From the NCBI GenBank assembly GCA_964019425.1, contig OZ025815.1, forward strand, positions 496,001 to 560,000: a stretch of 64,000 nucleotides of DNA, given 5' to 3'. The notes below the pieces were generated by a model. It was not told where the DNA came from, ran no database searches, and saw only the letters and a program-made list of their open reading frames with translations. The stretch comes from Flectonema sp. DT1601 (Eukaryota > Euglenozoa > Diplonemea > Diplonemida > Diplonemidae). Positions 30,501 through 41,944 of the stretch are shown here, piece by piece. Numbering within the stretch: the first letter of the stretch is position 1; the number at the start of each line of letters is the position of its first letter. Both the position numbers and the translations under genes were made by a program.

Positions 30501-31580
30501 TCTCTTGGAAGTGGAGCACCAGATTTTCTCTGAAGTGTCGCAGAAGCAGGAAGAGGAGGATGAAATGTAAAAGTGCATCCTTCAACAGTTCTTCCACTTG
30601 CAAGTTGAACAGTTGTTTGAGTAGCTCTCGTAACCATTCTAAAAATCGCTTCACTGTCATCAGAAAATCTAAATAAATGATGTGTTAGTGATCCTTTTGT
30701 ACAGCTTTCTAGACTTTCTGATGTCGCAGTCGCCTGATTACACGATTTCAAAACACATTCTGAAACCTGTTTATTCATCGTAGCATTCTTAATCAAAGCC
30801 CAATACTCTGCTAAAATATTATTTGAAATTACCCTAACCCAGTCTAACACACATGGGAAGTAGTCGGGTACCTCAACGGGTTCAACTTCTACGGGACAGA
30901 GGAAATGCCTGTAGTGAGTTGGGTTCATGATTCGATCTATTTTAAATTGCTCAGAATTAACGTTCACATCGCCTTTATTGCTTCTGCTGTTGTCAACTGC
31001 TGCTTGGCGTTGCTGTTGTTGTACTTTTACTCGAATTTCGTCGACTTTTATCCTCAAAGATCGCAGGGCGGTATTAGCGTCCTGAACAGTTGCTATCCGA
31101 CTCTCTGTTCCTGTTGGTTGTTTGGGTTGTTGTGAAAAACAATATTTTCTGTTTCATAATAAATCAATTCATACCTGGCATGATGTAGTAGTCATGTCCA
31201 CTGCAGTAGAGCCACCAGCGGTAGCATTCTTCTTCAAGCGCCTTACCAGTTCCGGAAGAAGAATGTTTGTACAGATATAGTTCAAGACATTCTGTGACAA
31301 GGGGTTCAAGGAGTGGTATAAAATCCTCTCCGTCTGACTCAGCGATCATCCAGTTCAAGTCCGGAGGAAGTTTTCTAATTATGGCACTTTGCACGTTGAT
31401 AAAGTGTTGCCGCTCATCATCAGTCCAGCTTCCCTGGTCTCTCCTCCCACTTTCCCAAAATCGCAACCCCGCAGGTTGCTCACTCTTTCCAGTTTCATTA
31501 TTACTTGTCGGTAACTTAAGCACTCCTTTTGGCGCACTGCCATCAGAAGGCCTTGCTAGGATCCGGACCTTCCCGGGCAT
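27570..31580 (-). CDS. Upf1-like superfamily 1 RNA/DNA helicase with His/Gln-rich tail
   Basis: Six exons: complement(join(27570..28659, 28726..29258, 29336..29455, 29689..30188, 30256..31110, 31175..31580)), 1,167 residues; all phases agree. Helicase motifs come in order: Walker A GPPGTGKST (461-469), Walker B VIVDESG (617-623), GDHKQLPA (645-652), THQYRM, then VTTVDSVQGREFDVV and CVALSRAK. The set is that of Upf1-like SF1B enzymes, which unwind RNA or DNA 5' to 3'. The Upf1 Cys/His-rich domain is not visible in the N-terminal 420 residues, so this is not a plain Upf1; SMG-like, senataxin-like or ZNFX1-like relatives are candidates. The last 270 residues are low complexity, rich in Gln, His, Ser, Pro and Gly, with a run of His. 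Role is inferred to be in RNA metabolism. Confidence 0.9.
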
Positions 31581-31597
31581 GAGGGGTGTCCCTCACA

Positions 31598-31611
31598 CCA
31601 CCTGACGGTGG
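31598..31611 (-). promoter_or_regulatory. Small hairpin 18 nt before the helicase start codon
   Basis: CCACC-TGAC-GGTGG forms a 5-bp stem with loop TGAC (GTCA on the gene strand). A hairpin with the same loop, also followed by GAGGG, precedes the start of the myosin-like gene. Confidence 0.4.
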
Positions 31612-32032
31612 CCCAGCCCTCCCGCTGATTCCTCTGTCGGGGGAAATAATTAAAGAAAAAACCGGAATAGTATCACCACAGTAATAACCTTATAATGGAA
31701 TGGATACCTATTAAGGGGGTGGAATATGTCTTCATGGCGTAGTTGTACTCAAAGCGCGAAGTCGGATTGATCAACTCCCTCAGAAAATTTGAAGAAAGAA
31801 AAAATAACAACACTTCCCACTGAACAACTAAAAGGAAAAAAAAAAAAGTCCCAGAAAAAAGAGAAAAACCAAAGTAGAATAAAATCATATCCCGATAAAA
31901 AACAATAAACAGAAATACGCTTTCTTATGAAGAAGTTGAGAAACAACGTCGGCGCAGATACGTCTAGTTTCCTTCAACGGCTGGCCATCTTGGGTTTCCC
32001 GTCTTGAGTTCGAAGTTCCTGTTGTTGTTATT

Positions 32033-32470
32033 TTATTGAAAAGAATTACTTCTGACTTGTCTCCAAAGTATCCTAGTCTCTGAGTAAAACATCACTCCGA
32101 AGACTAACAAAAGTAAAAACACATACTCAGGTTTTGGGGAAGGGCACGTCCAGAAGAGAGGCGCATGCCACGAGACCTTCTCAGCTCCGTCTTCCACAAG
32201 ACGGTCAGTAATACTGCGTCTCAATTCGTATTGCATAGCCTGTTGTTATTCGTGTGTTGTTTTTTTTTTTTTTTTTTTTTTTTTTATTGAAACAATTTTT
32301 GTTTAAGCAATAATAATAAAGACACATACTCCATTGTTATTGTATCTCCACAACTTGGTGCACATGTCCTCCAGACCATTCTCGAAGAAGTACGCCATCC
32401 CGCATATGCCCAACATGTAGGTCGAGTTTCTGTACATACAGGTTTGATAGACTAAACGGTAAAAAGTCAT
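32033..32470 (-). CDS. QCR9/UQCR10-like small subunit of respiratory complex III (tentative)
   Basis: Three exons: complement(join(32033..32051, 32127..32239, 32330..32470)), 90 residues; the frame closes exactly. Residues 1-47 (MTFYRLVYQTCMYRNSTYML then GICGMAYFFENGLEDM, ending LWRYNNNG) match the pattern of QCR9/UQCR10: a Tyr-rich start, RNST before one membrane helix, FFE after it, and LW...N.G at the end. In complex III this subunit spans the inner mitochondrial membrane beside cytochrome c1. Residues 48-90, encoded by exons 2 and 3, have no counterpart in the proteins I know and include CPSPKPE. The last exon is only 19 nt. Alternative: another single-helix mitochondrial protein of similar size. 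Confidence 0.55.
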
Positions 32471-32605
32471 TGTTTTTTTTGTCTTTACTCAACTAGCTGT
32501 GAAAAAAAAGTATAAACATAAAATATAGAAAGAAAAAAATACGACAAACATGTTAGTTATCTGTTGTAAAACAGTTTAAAAAAAAATAAAAAAGATCCTA
32601 AACTA

Positions 32606-33805
32606 TCAACACAAAGGATCGACGATACGGTGTAGTTTCTCACGAAGATCAGGAGGTAAGCTGCTGCTATCAATATCACAAAGTTCTGAAAAACCATTTT
32701 TTTTAAAATGTTTATGGCCAATATCAAACTGTGATGATGCAAAGAATACGCATTCGTAGGGATTCTTAAACGGACATCCTGAAAATGAGATTTGAGCTCT
32801 TGGAAGAGCGTGTTTAGGACGAGTTGGTACCTGTGGTCGTTTAGGTTTGCCCCAACCATGAGCAACAGATGCCAGTTCTGATTGTTGAACTTGAATGAAA
32901 TCAGTCCATTGAGATTGTTGAAGCTTTTCAGTTCGACTCCTCTCAAGAAGTTCTCTCTTCACCAAAGCTTTGAATCGCAGTAGCATATCAGACATTCGAC
33001 TAGCCGCCAGTTTACTTATTCTCAGAAGAGTTTCAATTCTTCCTCTTTCTGTTGTTTCTGTTTTTGATATGACTCTCCTGGCAATGAACTCTGAATGCGG
33101 AACATCATAGTACAATAAATAACTGACTCTGTGACCTGATACATCAGAACGAACCGTGTCAGACATAGCATCAGTTCCATCATCGAGTTCGGTGTATTTC
33201 ATCTCTGATGTTATCTGTTTTCTTCCCCAAGATTCTAATCGACTGATATCAAGGCGGCTGTATGCTTCAGTCCTGCCGAACCATTTCAGTCCACTCACAC
33301 TTTCAAACAATGAGACTCGTCGTTGTAAATGAGAATGTGATTGCCATCTTCTTCGCATTAATGATGACGGCAGATGGGTGTCTTCCTCAAATTTTCTAAC
33401 AGCATCATAAAGACGACGTTTTGGACGTGGAAACACCTGTTATAGCGTGTTGTGATGAGAACACTTTAAAAACAATTAGCTTCATCTTAAACTATACAGA
33501 AAATAGTAATATGGCACTGTGATGTTTTGTTTGTGCACGAAACCCGTGAACCGACTTAAACTGATAAAGCTAAAGGAGGTTTACGTTTGCTAACATTCTT
33601 TTTCGTTCTTACAATTCTTGTTGAATGCAAAAACTAAAAAAATACATACATCTTGCGATTCCGAGGTGCTGCTTTTACTGCTGCAACTAGTTCCACTCCA
33701 AGCTGACACCCCCCCTTCATAGTCTCGAGATGATGCAGTAGATGCAATTATTCTTTTAATTGGTACCCGTGGAGCATGATACGTGTGCCTTCTTCGTACG
33801 GGCAT
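32606..33805 (-). CDS. Unrecognised 328-residue protein
   Basis: Two exons: complement(join(32606..33436, 33650..33805)), start MPVRRRHTYHAP; the 213-nt intron keeps phase. The frame is open a little further upstream, so a further 5' exon is possible. It is basic, with many Arg and Ser, a central helical stretch (RGRIETLLRISKLAASRMSDMLLRFKALVKREL, given here only by its ends at about residues 182-215) and a C-terminal part with two or three Cys (FSGCPFKNPYECVFF). No signal peptide, membrane helix or catalytic motif. The gap to the QCR9-like gene is 135 bp. Confidence 0.75.
33485..33635. repeat. Intron-borne repeat, copy 1
   Basis: Part of the intron of the 328-residue gene. A diverged copy lies at 34203-34345; both share AGCTAAAGGAGGTTTACG, a CTTGTT.AATGCAAAAA end and similar flanks. 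Confidence 0.65.
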
Positions 33806-35756
33806 TGCTACATCTTTATCTGTTACTGTTAAACTAAAAGCAGCTTTGTAAATATATTTGACCACCTTCCTCAAGATATAGATACAATAGAGTAAGCTAG
33901 ATTAAATCAAGACTTAACCCTAAACATTGCATAAGTAACTGATTGTGTCTTGTTACAATTTATTAGGGTATAAAAAAAATCTTTCCTTCTCTTTGAAAAA
34001 AAAAAACAATATGACACAAAAAACCATTCAGATTAAGCCTTATATACTTTGTTGATCGTCAGACAGAATTACTGAGCGCACAGGGAAATTTGATAAATAA
34101 TTTTGATCATAAAAAAATAAACGGCTTCTTAATCTGAACGGTTTCTTCTCCGACTTCGTCGATGCAAAAAAAAAAAAAAAAAAAAAAGAATTGGCTTTAA
34201 CTTTAAAACTACACAGGAAATAAAAATATTACAATGTGATGTTTTTGTTTGCCTACGAAAACTTGTGCAGCTAAAGGAGGTTTACGTGTGCTGCCTCCGA
34301 CATTATTTTTTTTAGCTCTCCACGATACTCTTGTTAATTGCAAAAAAAAAAAAAAAAAAAAAAAAAGAGGAGGAGGAGGACGGATATCAAATTGTGTGGA
34401 TTTGGAAGGAGGGTTGAAAGTTTAAATTTATAAAATACAACTGTATTGTATCATATTAACATGAACGATTTTTTTTTTTTTTTTTTTTTTTTTTTTGGGT
34501 GTTTTTTGGAGGGATGGAAAAAAAAAAAAAAAAAAAAAAAAAAACTAAGCATCGATTTTTGTATACGTTGCTGCTGTTAAACGAAATTAACCGTACGGTT
34601 GTTACGTAGATGAACTTCGTGTTAACATTTTTTTTTTTTTCCCCCCTTTTTTTTTCCGTCTTCAGTATGAGTCGTCGAAGGAAGTAGCCTTCAGGTACCT
34701 CCATGGATAGACTTATTGGTTTACAAACAAAATAAAAGAAGAAAAAAAAAAACATAAAAAAAAGACAGCTAGTTTTTGACCAAAACCGTGGAAATAGTTG
34801 ACGGGAGACGCTTCTCCAACAGAGCATGCAAAAAAAAAAAAAAAAAAAAGGATTTCCTCGTTGATGGATGGCTTTACGAGAAATATAAGTCTCATGGTAC
34901 TACTTTTACTTTTTGTTTTGTGCACCGATAACAGCAATCAGGGTAAGACTGAGTTGATTAAAGTCACTTTTTCCTACATTCCAAAAAAAAAAAAAAAAAA
35001 AAATACTATTTACTCTCACTTTTTGTTTTGTTTGTGCGCAACAAGATAATATGCTTTACGCGAAAAAAAAAAAAAAATTCGTACCAATTTAATAACATTG
35101 TGTACTGCATGTGTTGCTGTACCTTAATACAAAAAGTTGTTTGGTATTTTTTTTTTTTAAAATACGTATTTCAGATCGTGATGGTGTAGAAGTCGTTTCT
35201 TCTACATTCCAAAAAAAAAAAAAAAAAAAAAACTGTCGTCGGCTGAAGCCAGTAAATGTTTATGTGCGCTACTTATTTATTGTATCGCAACCTGGCAATC
35301 ATATGCGACGGGGGAAAAAGAATCGGCACCTCATTAAGTAATTCTCACACTTTGTTTTTGTTCGTGCGCAACTGGAAACAAGCCTATAAAGTAAGGGTGT
35401 TGAAGTTACGCTGTCACAATTCTCTTTCGCTCGCAAAACATGTCTTCGAGATGAAAAAAATGGGAAAGAAACGCACCAAAGAGGATAACAAGAACAGCAG
35501 CTGGTTTTTTTTTTTTTTTTTTTTTTTTTTGCTACTTAAACTACTTCAGACCTGCACATCAGAGTAACGATGTGTTTGTTGTTTTTTTTTAATTATGCAA
35601 AGATAATAAAAAAAAAGTTTTGGGAGGTACAAAAAAAAAAAAAAAAAAAAAGAGAAATCACCGCACAAAGTCGAGCAGACGGTGTAAAGTGTGTGTGTCG
35701 TCTGTGTTGCTCTGCGGTGTAAAGGAAAAAAAAAAAAAAAGAAAGAAAGAAAAAAA
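33806..35756. other. Low-complexity spacer, no gene supported
   Basis: About 1.95 kb with more than a dozen A or T runs of 12-26 nt (for example 34,167-34,189; 34,472-34,496; 35,506-35,530). It contains the second copy of an intron-like repeat (34203-34345) and a weak relative of the 103-bp repeat near 34,433. Short ORFs here consist mainly of Lys or Phe runs and are not credible. Confidence 0.6.
34203..34345. repeat. Intron-like repeat, copy 2
   Basis: A diverged copy of 33485-33635, here outside any gene. Confidence 0.65.
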
Positions 35757-37053
35757 TTATTTCCTTGCTTTTGAGGATCGCCTATTAAGATACTTACTTT
35801 GAACGTGATTATACGTTAAAGCAGAAATATTCATGGAATGAACTGGTAGGTGAAGTTTTGGGATGTTTGGTTTTCGCTTTGGAGTGGACTTCACCGCTGG
35901 AACTGAATCAGGACTTGAAGGAGGCGTGTTATGTGAGTGGTTAATAATATTGGGATCAACATGATGGGGAAGCCTACTGTTTGCATCGGTTCTTATGAAT
36001 TTTTGATTACTATCAACTCGTTGTGGCTCATTATTTGATTCATCTTCGAGCGTCTTTGGATATTGATTAGCAGTATCAATAACTTTCCAAACCATATTCC
36101 TGTGAGTTGATTGTTTCTGTTTCCTGATGATACCAATATGAATCTTTTTCGATCGCGTTATTTTTGCTATTCTTTGAAGTTCTTCAGGTGACGTAACAGC
36201 CTTATTATCAAAATCAAATATCACATCATGAACTAACAGCCCAACAGCTGCAGCATATCCGTGACTCTCAACGCTTGTTATTATCGCTCCTCCAATGTCC
36301 TGATTTACCTCAAATCCGAACCTCAGTATCCTTGTAGCGCCAGGCTTTGTATATGAGTGTTGCTTTGTCTTAAGAGCTGATGTTTTTCGACTTAGAAGTT
36401 GTCCACTACCAGTGCTGGATGATCTCTGTTTTGCTAATGTGTATCTGGTTCTGTTTTGACTAAGAGCAAATATCTCTTCTCGTTGACTTTGTAGTTGGAT
36501 GGTCATGGATAATATTCGATCGTTTTTATCATTGAGTTCAGATTGGAGTTGTTCTACTTCTTGTTTTAAAACAGCTTCTCGCGATGCTGATTTCCTAAAC
36601 TGAGTTTTTAATACCTCCATTGCTCCACTCATATTTGAGACATCTCTATCTTTGGATTCTTGTTCGTACAAATCAATTTGTTGTTCTAATTTGTGAAGCT
36701 GTCGGTCTATCATTTCCTGTTTTATTATTATTTTGTTTATTTTCATTTTTTCATTTTTTTTTTTTTTTTTTTTTCAATGTCCCTCCTATCATACCTTATC
36801 ATGTTTCAAACGCGAGACTTTTACTTTCATGTTGCTGGCAGTGTCATCATGATTCCGTAGTGTAACTACTTCGTAGTCCTGTTTTTTTTTTTTTTTCCCT
36901 CAATAATCAACAAAGGCAGAATCCGCGGTAGACCCACCGGACTTGGAACTCGCAGTGTAGTTTAGGAAATAATAATAGATTCATCCATACCGGTGCACCA
37001 AGCTCTTCAGAAACGAGGGCCACAATATCCCTACAGAACTCAGCGCTACTCAT
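35757..37053 (-). CDS. Coiled-coil PDZ-domain protein
   Basis: Three exons: complement(join(35757..36716, 36795..36878, 36991..37053)), 368 residues; the first two exons code for only 21 and 28 residues (start MSSAEFCRDIVALV). Residues about 50-135 form a coiled coil (RQLHKLEQQIDLYEQ, LKQEVEQLQSELNDK). A PDZ domain spans about 180-249: the peptide-binding loop LRFGFEV is followed by GGAIITSVESHGYAA, GLLVHDVIFDFDNKAV and the helix SPEELQRIAK. The tail is Ser/Pro rich and basic. Known of the family: PDZ domains bind C-terminal peptides and organise complexes; together with the coiled coil this suggests a scaffold. A GTAAGT near the end could be an alternative donor for a further exon. Confidence 0.82.
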
Positions 37054-37278
37054 GTTGTGAACCCCCCACTGTTGTTGAAGTAAAGTTCAAAGATTGTTTT
37101 TTTTCTTCTCTTTTTTTCCCCCCCTTTCACAATCAACGCTAACTCTGACTTGGCAGGTCGTTACAGTAATCACTTTACGTGTCTGGGGACTAAAAATAAT
37201 ATTTATTCCTCTTCGATTGCCTCAGCTGCGGCAGGCTGGTGGTCCACAATACTACCATCAGAATCTCCTGTCGAATAC

Positions 37279-37836
37279 CTACTCAATAATAACCGTCGAT
37301 TGCTTTCTTGAAATGGCATCACTTCTGAGAAATTCCTTCAAAGTTAATCCAATACCAACTTTTCTATAAGTAATTAATTTTATAGTCTCACAGAGGATGT
37401 TATTATTAATGCCAGTGGGATTATCTTCCATAGACTTCACAACTTTCTCCAAGAACTTTACGACCACTTGATCGATTGGTTTCTCTTCATTCATGTCAGT
37501 CTTGTAATATTCACTAATAAAGTTTACTATCGGAATACAAACATCAAAACAGTAATACATGCATGCCTTTCTAATACAGGATCCGAACAGAACCGATGAA
37601 TTCTCATTATGAAATTCATTTCTAAAATAGTCCGACAGCCTATGAACTGCAATACATAAAAGGTAGACAGAATCAACGGCTTCTATTCTGCTTTCGATGG
37701 CTGTAAATTTCGAATTATCTGACGGACATGTGGATGGCAAACAAGGGGATTCAGAAGCATCAGATGAATCGCTTACGTAATAGAAAGCTTTATCATATTT
37801 GGTATTGTGTGATTCTAGGTAGTTCCTACCAGACAT
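37279..37836 (-). CDS. Unrecognised 185-residue protein
   Basis: Single exon, start MSGRNYLESHN. A Ser/Asp/Pro-rich first 45 residues (SDSSDASESPCLPS) precede an alpha-helical region with several Cys and hydrophobic helices (IEAVDSVYLLCIAVHRLSDY, CMYYCFDVCIPIVNFISEYY). No membrane segment is certain. No family is recognised. It lies 226 bp upstream of the PDZ gene in the same direction. Confidence 0.6.
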   Translation of the reverse strand: MSGRNYLESHNTKYDKAFYYVSDSSDASESPCLPSTCPSDNSKFTAIESRIEAVDSVYLLCIAVHRLSDYFRNEFHNENSSVLFGSCIRKACMYYCFDVCIPIVNFISEYYKTDMNEEKPIDQVVVKFLEKVVKSMEDNPTGINNNILCETIKLITYRKVGIGLTLKEFLRSDAISRKQSTVIIE

Positions 37837-38300
37837 TCTTTTGTCCCTGTTGTGAATATAACTCTCTCATCAGGTTTGGTGCTGCTAGTCAGAAATCAGT
37901 TTTTTTTTTTTTTTTGTTAAGTTTTCATCCCGATATGTTTTTTTAAATTAACTCTGAAAGAAATATTGAAATGAAATAAGAATAATACAGATAAAACAAA
38001 AACAAAAACAAAAACAAAAAAGAACTGCTGAAGGCCTTCAGCACAGCAACAGATTTTGCATTTGAATAAATAAACGATAAGAAAATCATAACAATAACAA
38101 GACTGAATTGTAATAAGTTTTTTGTTTTGTTAAAACAACTAACCAAACGAGAGAGAAAGAGGAAAAAAATCCAAAAGTATAAATATAGAGTTGAGATCGG
38201 CATGATTCACCAGAAGGATGAGGATCAACAGAATTTCAACGAAGAACAAGGTTTTTAAGTATTTTCACTAACATTCACAATCAGGGCAAACTGGGCAGAT
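37837..38300. other. AT-rich spacer
   Basis: Contains AAAAC pentamer repeats near 37,997-38,021. Nothing else is seen. Confidence 0.6.
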
Positions 38301-41300
38301 TTAGTTCATTGATATTAAATTATTTTCAATTGGCAGTCCAGTAACTACTCCATTACTCTCTGATAATAAAGAAGAACGCCTCTTATCAATAATTTGATTA
38401 ATCTGAGGCATTGATAGAGGTATTTCTGGTTGTAATTTCATAAGAGAAAGTACCTTCACGAGAACCGAATCAGACGTACTGTGCAATCTGATTTGTTCCA
38501 AGTCGTGGTTATTGAATGCCGAGTAGTATGCTTTTGACCATCCCCACTGTTGGTCTGCTTCACTAGTAGCGACTTTCCCATAGTCTTTGAGAGATGTTTC
38601 TCTAAGTTGATAAATGGTACTGGTTTCTGTAACAGAATGGTGTAAGATGCTTACTGGTCTGTACAGATTTCTTAACGAAGAGTCTTGTGTAACATTACTA
38701 TGTCCAGGAGATGATGCTGAAAGAACGAATGCTTCTAACTTCTCCGCTAACATCGCCAACGAGTGGGCGACCTCTACGCAACGTCCGACTACCATCACAT
38801 AACGCTGACGGGAAGAACCACAATTTCCAAACTTAGCATCCCCTGTGCAGATCCCACAACAGACGTTTCCATTCAATTCCCATCCACAAAAACCCCTTGC
38901 GAGTTGGTGATGAAGAACACCTGCGAATCTAACACCTTGTTGCATGTGTTGCAAACACTTTTTTTGCGTATTCCATGATAAGACAACAGCTGTGGCAGAG
39001 ACAGACACTAATGTACTGTCAAGTCTTGAAGAGGTCTCAAATATTGAAGACAACAACTCATTTAATGCAGTTAAGGCACAAATACCTTTCGAAGCATAAC
39101 TAGTCTTCATCCCAACATGTACTACTGTACATGACTGCGTTGGCGTGAGATGCAAATTTGCACCTTGAGGCCTTGCGATAGGATCTAACGTTACACTGTT
39201 ATCACTAGAGTGTGAAGAGCAGAATGAAATCGTTTCATTTGTGAATGCTTGAATCGGAGGTTTATGACCCCTTTTGTGCTTTTGCATTGCAGCTCTCTTT
39301 ACATCAGGACAACGAGACTCGATGACCGAAGGAACCATCAGATAAACCTTTTGAGGTTCTGATATTCCTTTTAATATAATATCACCTGAATCACTTATCG
39401 GAAATATAATACTACTAGAAGTAATCGTCTGATCAGGACATGACATCAACATGTCGTAAACGAAAGATGAAATTGAAATCGATCCTCCCACTGCAGCGCT
39501 TTCGAGTCTCGCAGCTGTATTGACAGTCGGACCGAAGTAATCACTAAGACCAGTGATTTGATTCTCTTCAACCTCCACGGGTCCGGTGTGGATTCCAATT
39601 CGAACTCGTAGTCCTTTCCATCGACCAGGAATGTGTTGGCAGTCATTAATTCCGTGAAGTCGTGCATCCCACTTATCTGATTCATATAACGCTATCTGAA
39701 CAGCTAATCCAAAACCACAAGCATCAAACACCGTGTCAAATGCAACCATAAACGAGTCTCCAATCGTCTTTACTTCGTAACCGTTATTTAATGTGATACA
39801 TTCTCGTACAAGGGAGTTGTGTAGTTTTAGATCTTTTTTCATCCCTTCAGGGCACTGTTCCCATATTGAAGTACTGGACTGAATGTCTGTGAACGCGATA
39901 GATGCTTTTCCTTCGGGACATAGTGGAGGTGATCGAATATATATTAAAGGGTCGTGAGTTATGTCTTCTTTTTCAAATAATGCTTGAGGGATGAAGGCTT
40001 TGTACTCTTTAAGGTTTTCTATGGCTCGGAGAAAGCCATGTTGAACTGTGGCTACCTCAGACATCTGAAAAAGATGATATCCAACCGAAGCAATTTCAGA
40101 TGCCTTATCCAAATCCATGACATCGAGTGGGATCATAGCTGATGAGAGTCGTCGCAAGGGTCTCGCTAATAATAGAATTTCAAAACAACCAATAATTACA
40201 TCAAATAATAATACGACAATTACGAAGATAACAAACCTCAACAGAGCATCTGTCATCTGACCATCGACTGTCTCAACTCCCCTGAACCAAATCAGGTTAA
40301 GAGTTGCAAGTAAGTCATGCTTTGATTTTTCAAACACAATAAATCTATTTATCCAATAATCACCATCTCTGGTTGATATCTTTTTAAAGTGTTCATTCTG
40401 AGTCCGGTTTAGTTCATGATGAACTTCTTGAATGTAAAAAGGAAGGTCCTTGATATACCTCAAACAAGGATGAAAAACACTTCTATCGATTTCTCTCTCA
40501 GAGAAGCTGCAATTCGGTAACATTAATGATTCCGGGAAATTACCTTTTTTTAAATAATTTTATATTTTTAAAAAAAAAAAAATAATTATCATAATGATGT
40601 ACTTGATATTAATCGAAAAAATACAAACCTGCGAGAATAGTTGAGTTCACACCCTCATCTATGTTAGCAATCATTAGGAGAGACTGAGTAGCGTACGTCT
40701 GTAGCATTCTTACCCAGGTATCTTGAACTACGAAATCACATGTAGCCATTAAACGATAATCTTGAAGGTACGGGTTATCATTTCTCATAAAAAGAACTGA
40801 TACAGAGATATAGATGTAAGGGTTGCCGTCAGAGCTGAGCCAAGCTCCAGGAACAGACCATTCTCGATAGATACCTCGATTGTCTAATCGACCCTCATAC
40901 GAATCTAACAACTCAGAAAAGACTTCGCCGTCGCTAAAGTTGTAAACATTATCTACAACCGCTCCTGTGGTAGGATTTACTGTCCAACACATATTACAAG
41001 GGTCTTCACAATCCGATGAATTAATTTCTGGGATGTGACGACACCAAACGTATTCCTTGCTACCATCTCGTAAGGGTTCCCACCTGTTTTGATTTTGATT
41101 TTCATTTCCCTCCAATATGTAATAAACAATATCAAACGTTAAAGTTTATCATACACACCATATCATATGCTGAAATCGTTCTCTAGTTAACGGATTAATT
41201 CCAAAGAGCTGTCCGGCTTCAAGAAACGTTGAATGAACGACATCACTTAGACCCCGAGACTTAAGCCACGATGAGATTGCTTCTCCTGAATTTAATCCAC

Positions 41301-41526
41301 TGAACCTTGATGCCATCTCTCCATATTTTATCGCATTTAGATAAGTATCTACTATAACTTGTGATGCTGCCCATCCTACTGCTTGAGTGTCACTTCTACT
41401 TCCTTCCTCAATCTGTTTTTCTAGCATTTTTAAACCTTCAAAATACATCATTAAACCCCCGATTAATGATGCGGTCACGGATACGATTCCAGCTAATACA
41501 ATAAACCAAAGGGTTTTGAGCTGCAT
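38301..41526 (-). CDS. Receptor-type adenylate/guanylate cyclase with tandem cyclase domains
   Basis: Three exons: complement(join(38301..40543, 40629..41083, 41159..41526)), 1,021 residues. An N-terminal membrane helix (LWFIVLAGIVSVTASLIGGL) and a second helix at about 377-399 (FVIFVIVVLLFDVIIGCF) enclose about 350 residues that look like an extracellular Cache-type sensor with paired Cys. A HAMP-like stretch leads to cyclase domain 1: AFTDIQSSTSIWEQ (metal Asp494), EVKTIGDSFMVAF (Lys533, metal Asp537), VRIGIHTGPV and DYFGPTVNTAARLES. The Lys favours ATP over GTP. A second cyclase-like domain (about 720-900) keeps the outline (CCGICTGDAKFGNCG, YVMVVGRCVEVAHSL) but lacks the metal Asp residues, so it is probably regulatory. 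This is a sensor producing cyclic nucleotide at a membrane. Confidence 0.88.
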
Positions 41527-41944
41527 TTTATATTGTTAGACGAGACTGATGAGAAGGAGTGAATCTGGAAATCAAAACAATTCTTTTTCTTCTTTTTTTT
41601 TTTTGATTTTTTTAAATCTAAAAAAAATCAAAACATACAGGGGATGAAGGAGTTTAAAAGAAAAAAAAAAAAAAGCGAAATTACAAAAAAAAGGTTTAGT
41701 ACTACTTATTCTTTGATACAAAAAGTTTCTAGAAATCTAATTTCATGGATAAGGATATAAGATCTTGGTCTCTCTCTACAACGAAAAACGCCTCGTTTTC
41801 CTTCTCGAAGTGAGTGTCGATTCCAAGCACAAAGAAGAAACAAAAATAATAATTTTAAAATGTACGCCTGGGGAGTGTTACATTATAAGAAGATATCAAC
41901 TAATGATCTAAGAGTAACCGAAGTAGATATTCTTTGTGCTATGT
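41527..41944. other. Spacer between cyclase and myosin-like genes
   Basis: AT-rich with A/T runs at 41,590-41,690. It holds the 5' region of the cyclase and the 3' end of the myosin-like gene. Confidence 0.5.

Noticed and set aside
38301-38800. Possible guanylate rather than adenylate specificity decided from the second cyclase domain
   Set aside because: Domain 2 lacks the metal ligands, so its base-contact residues are not informative.
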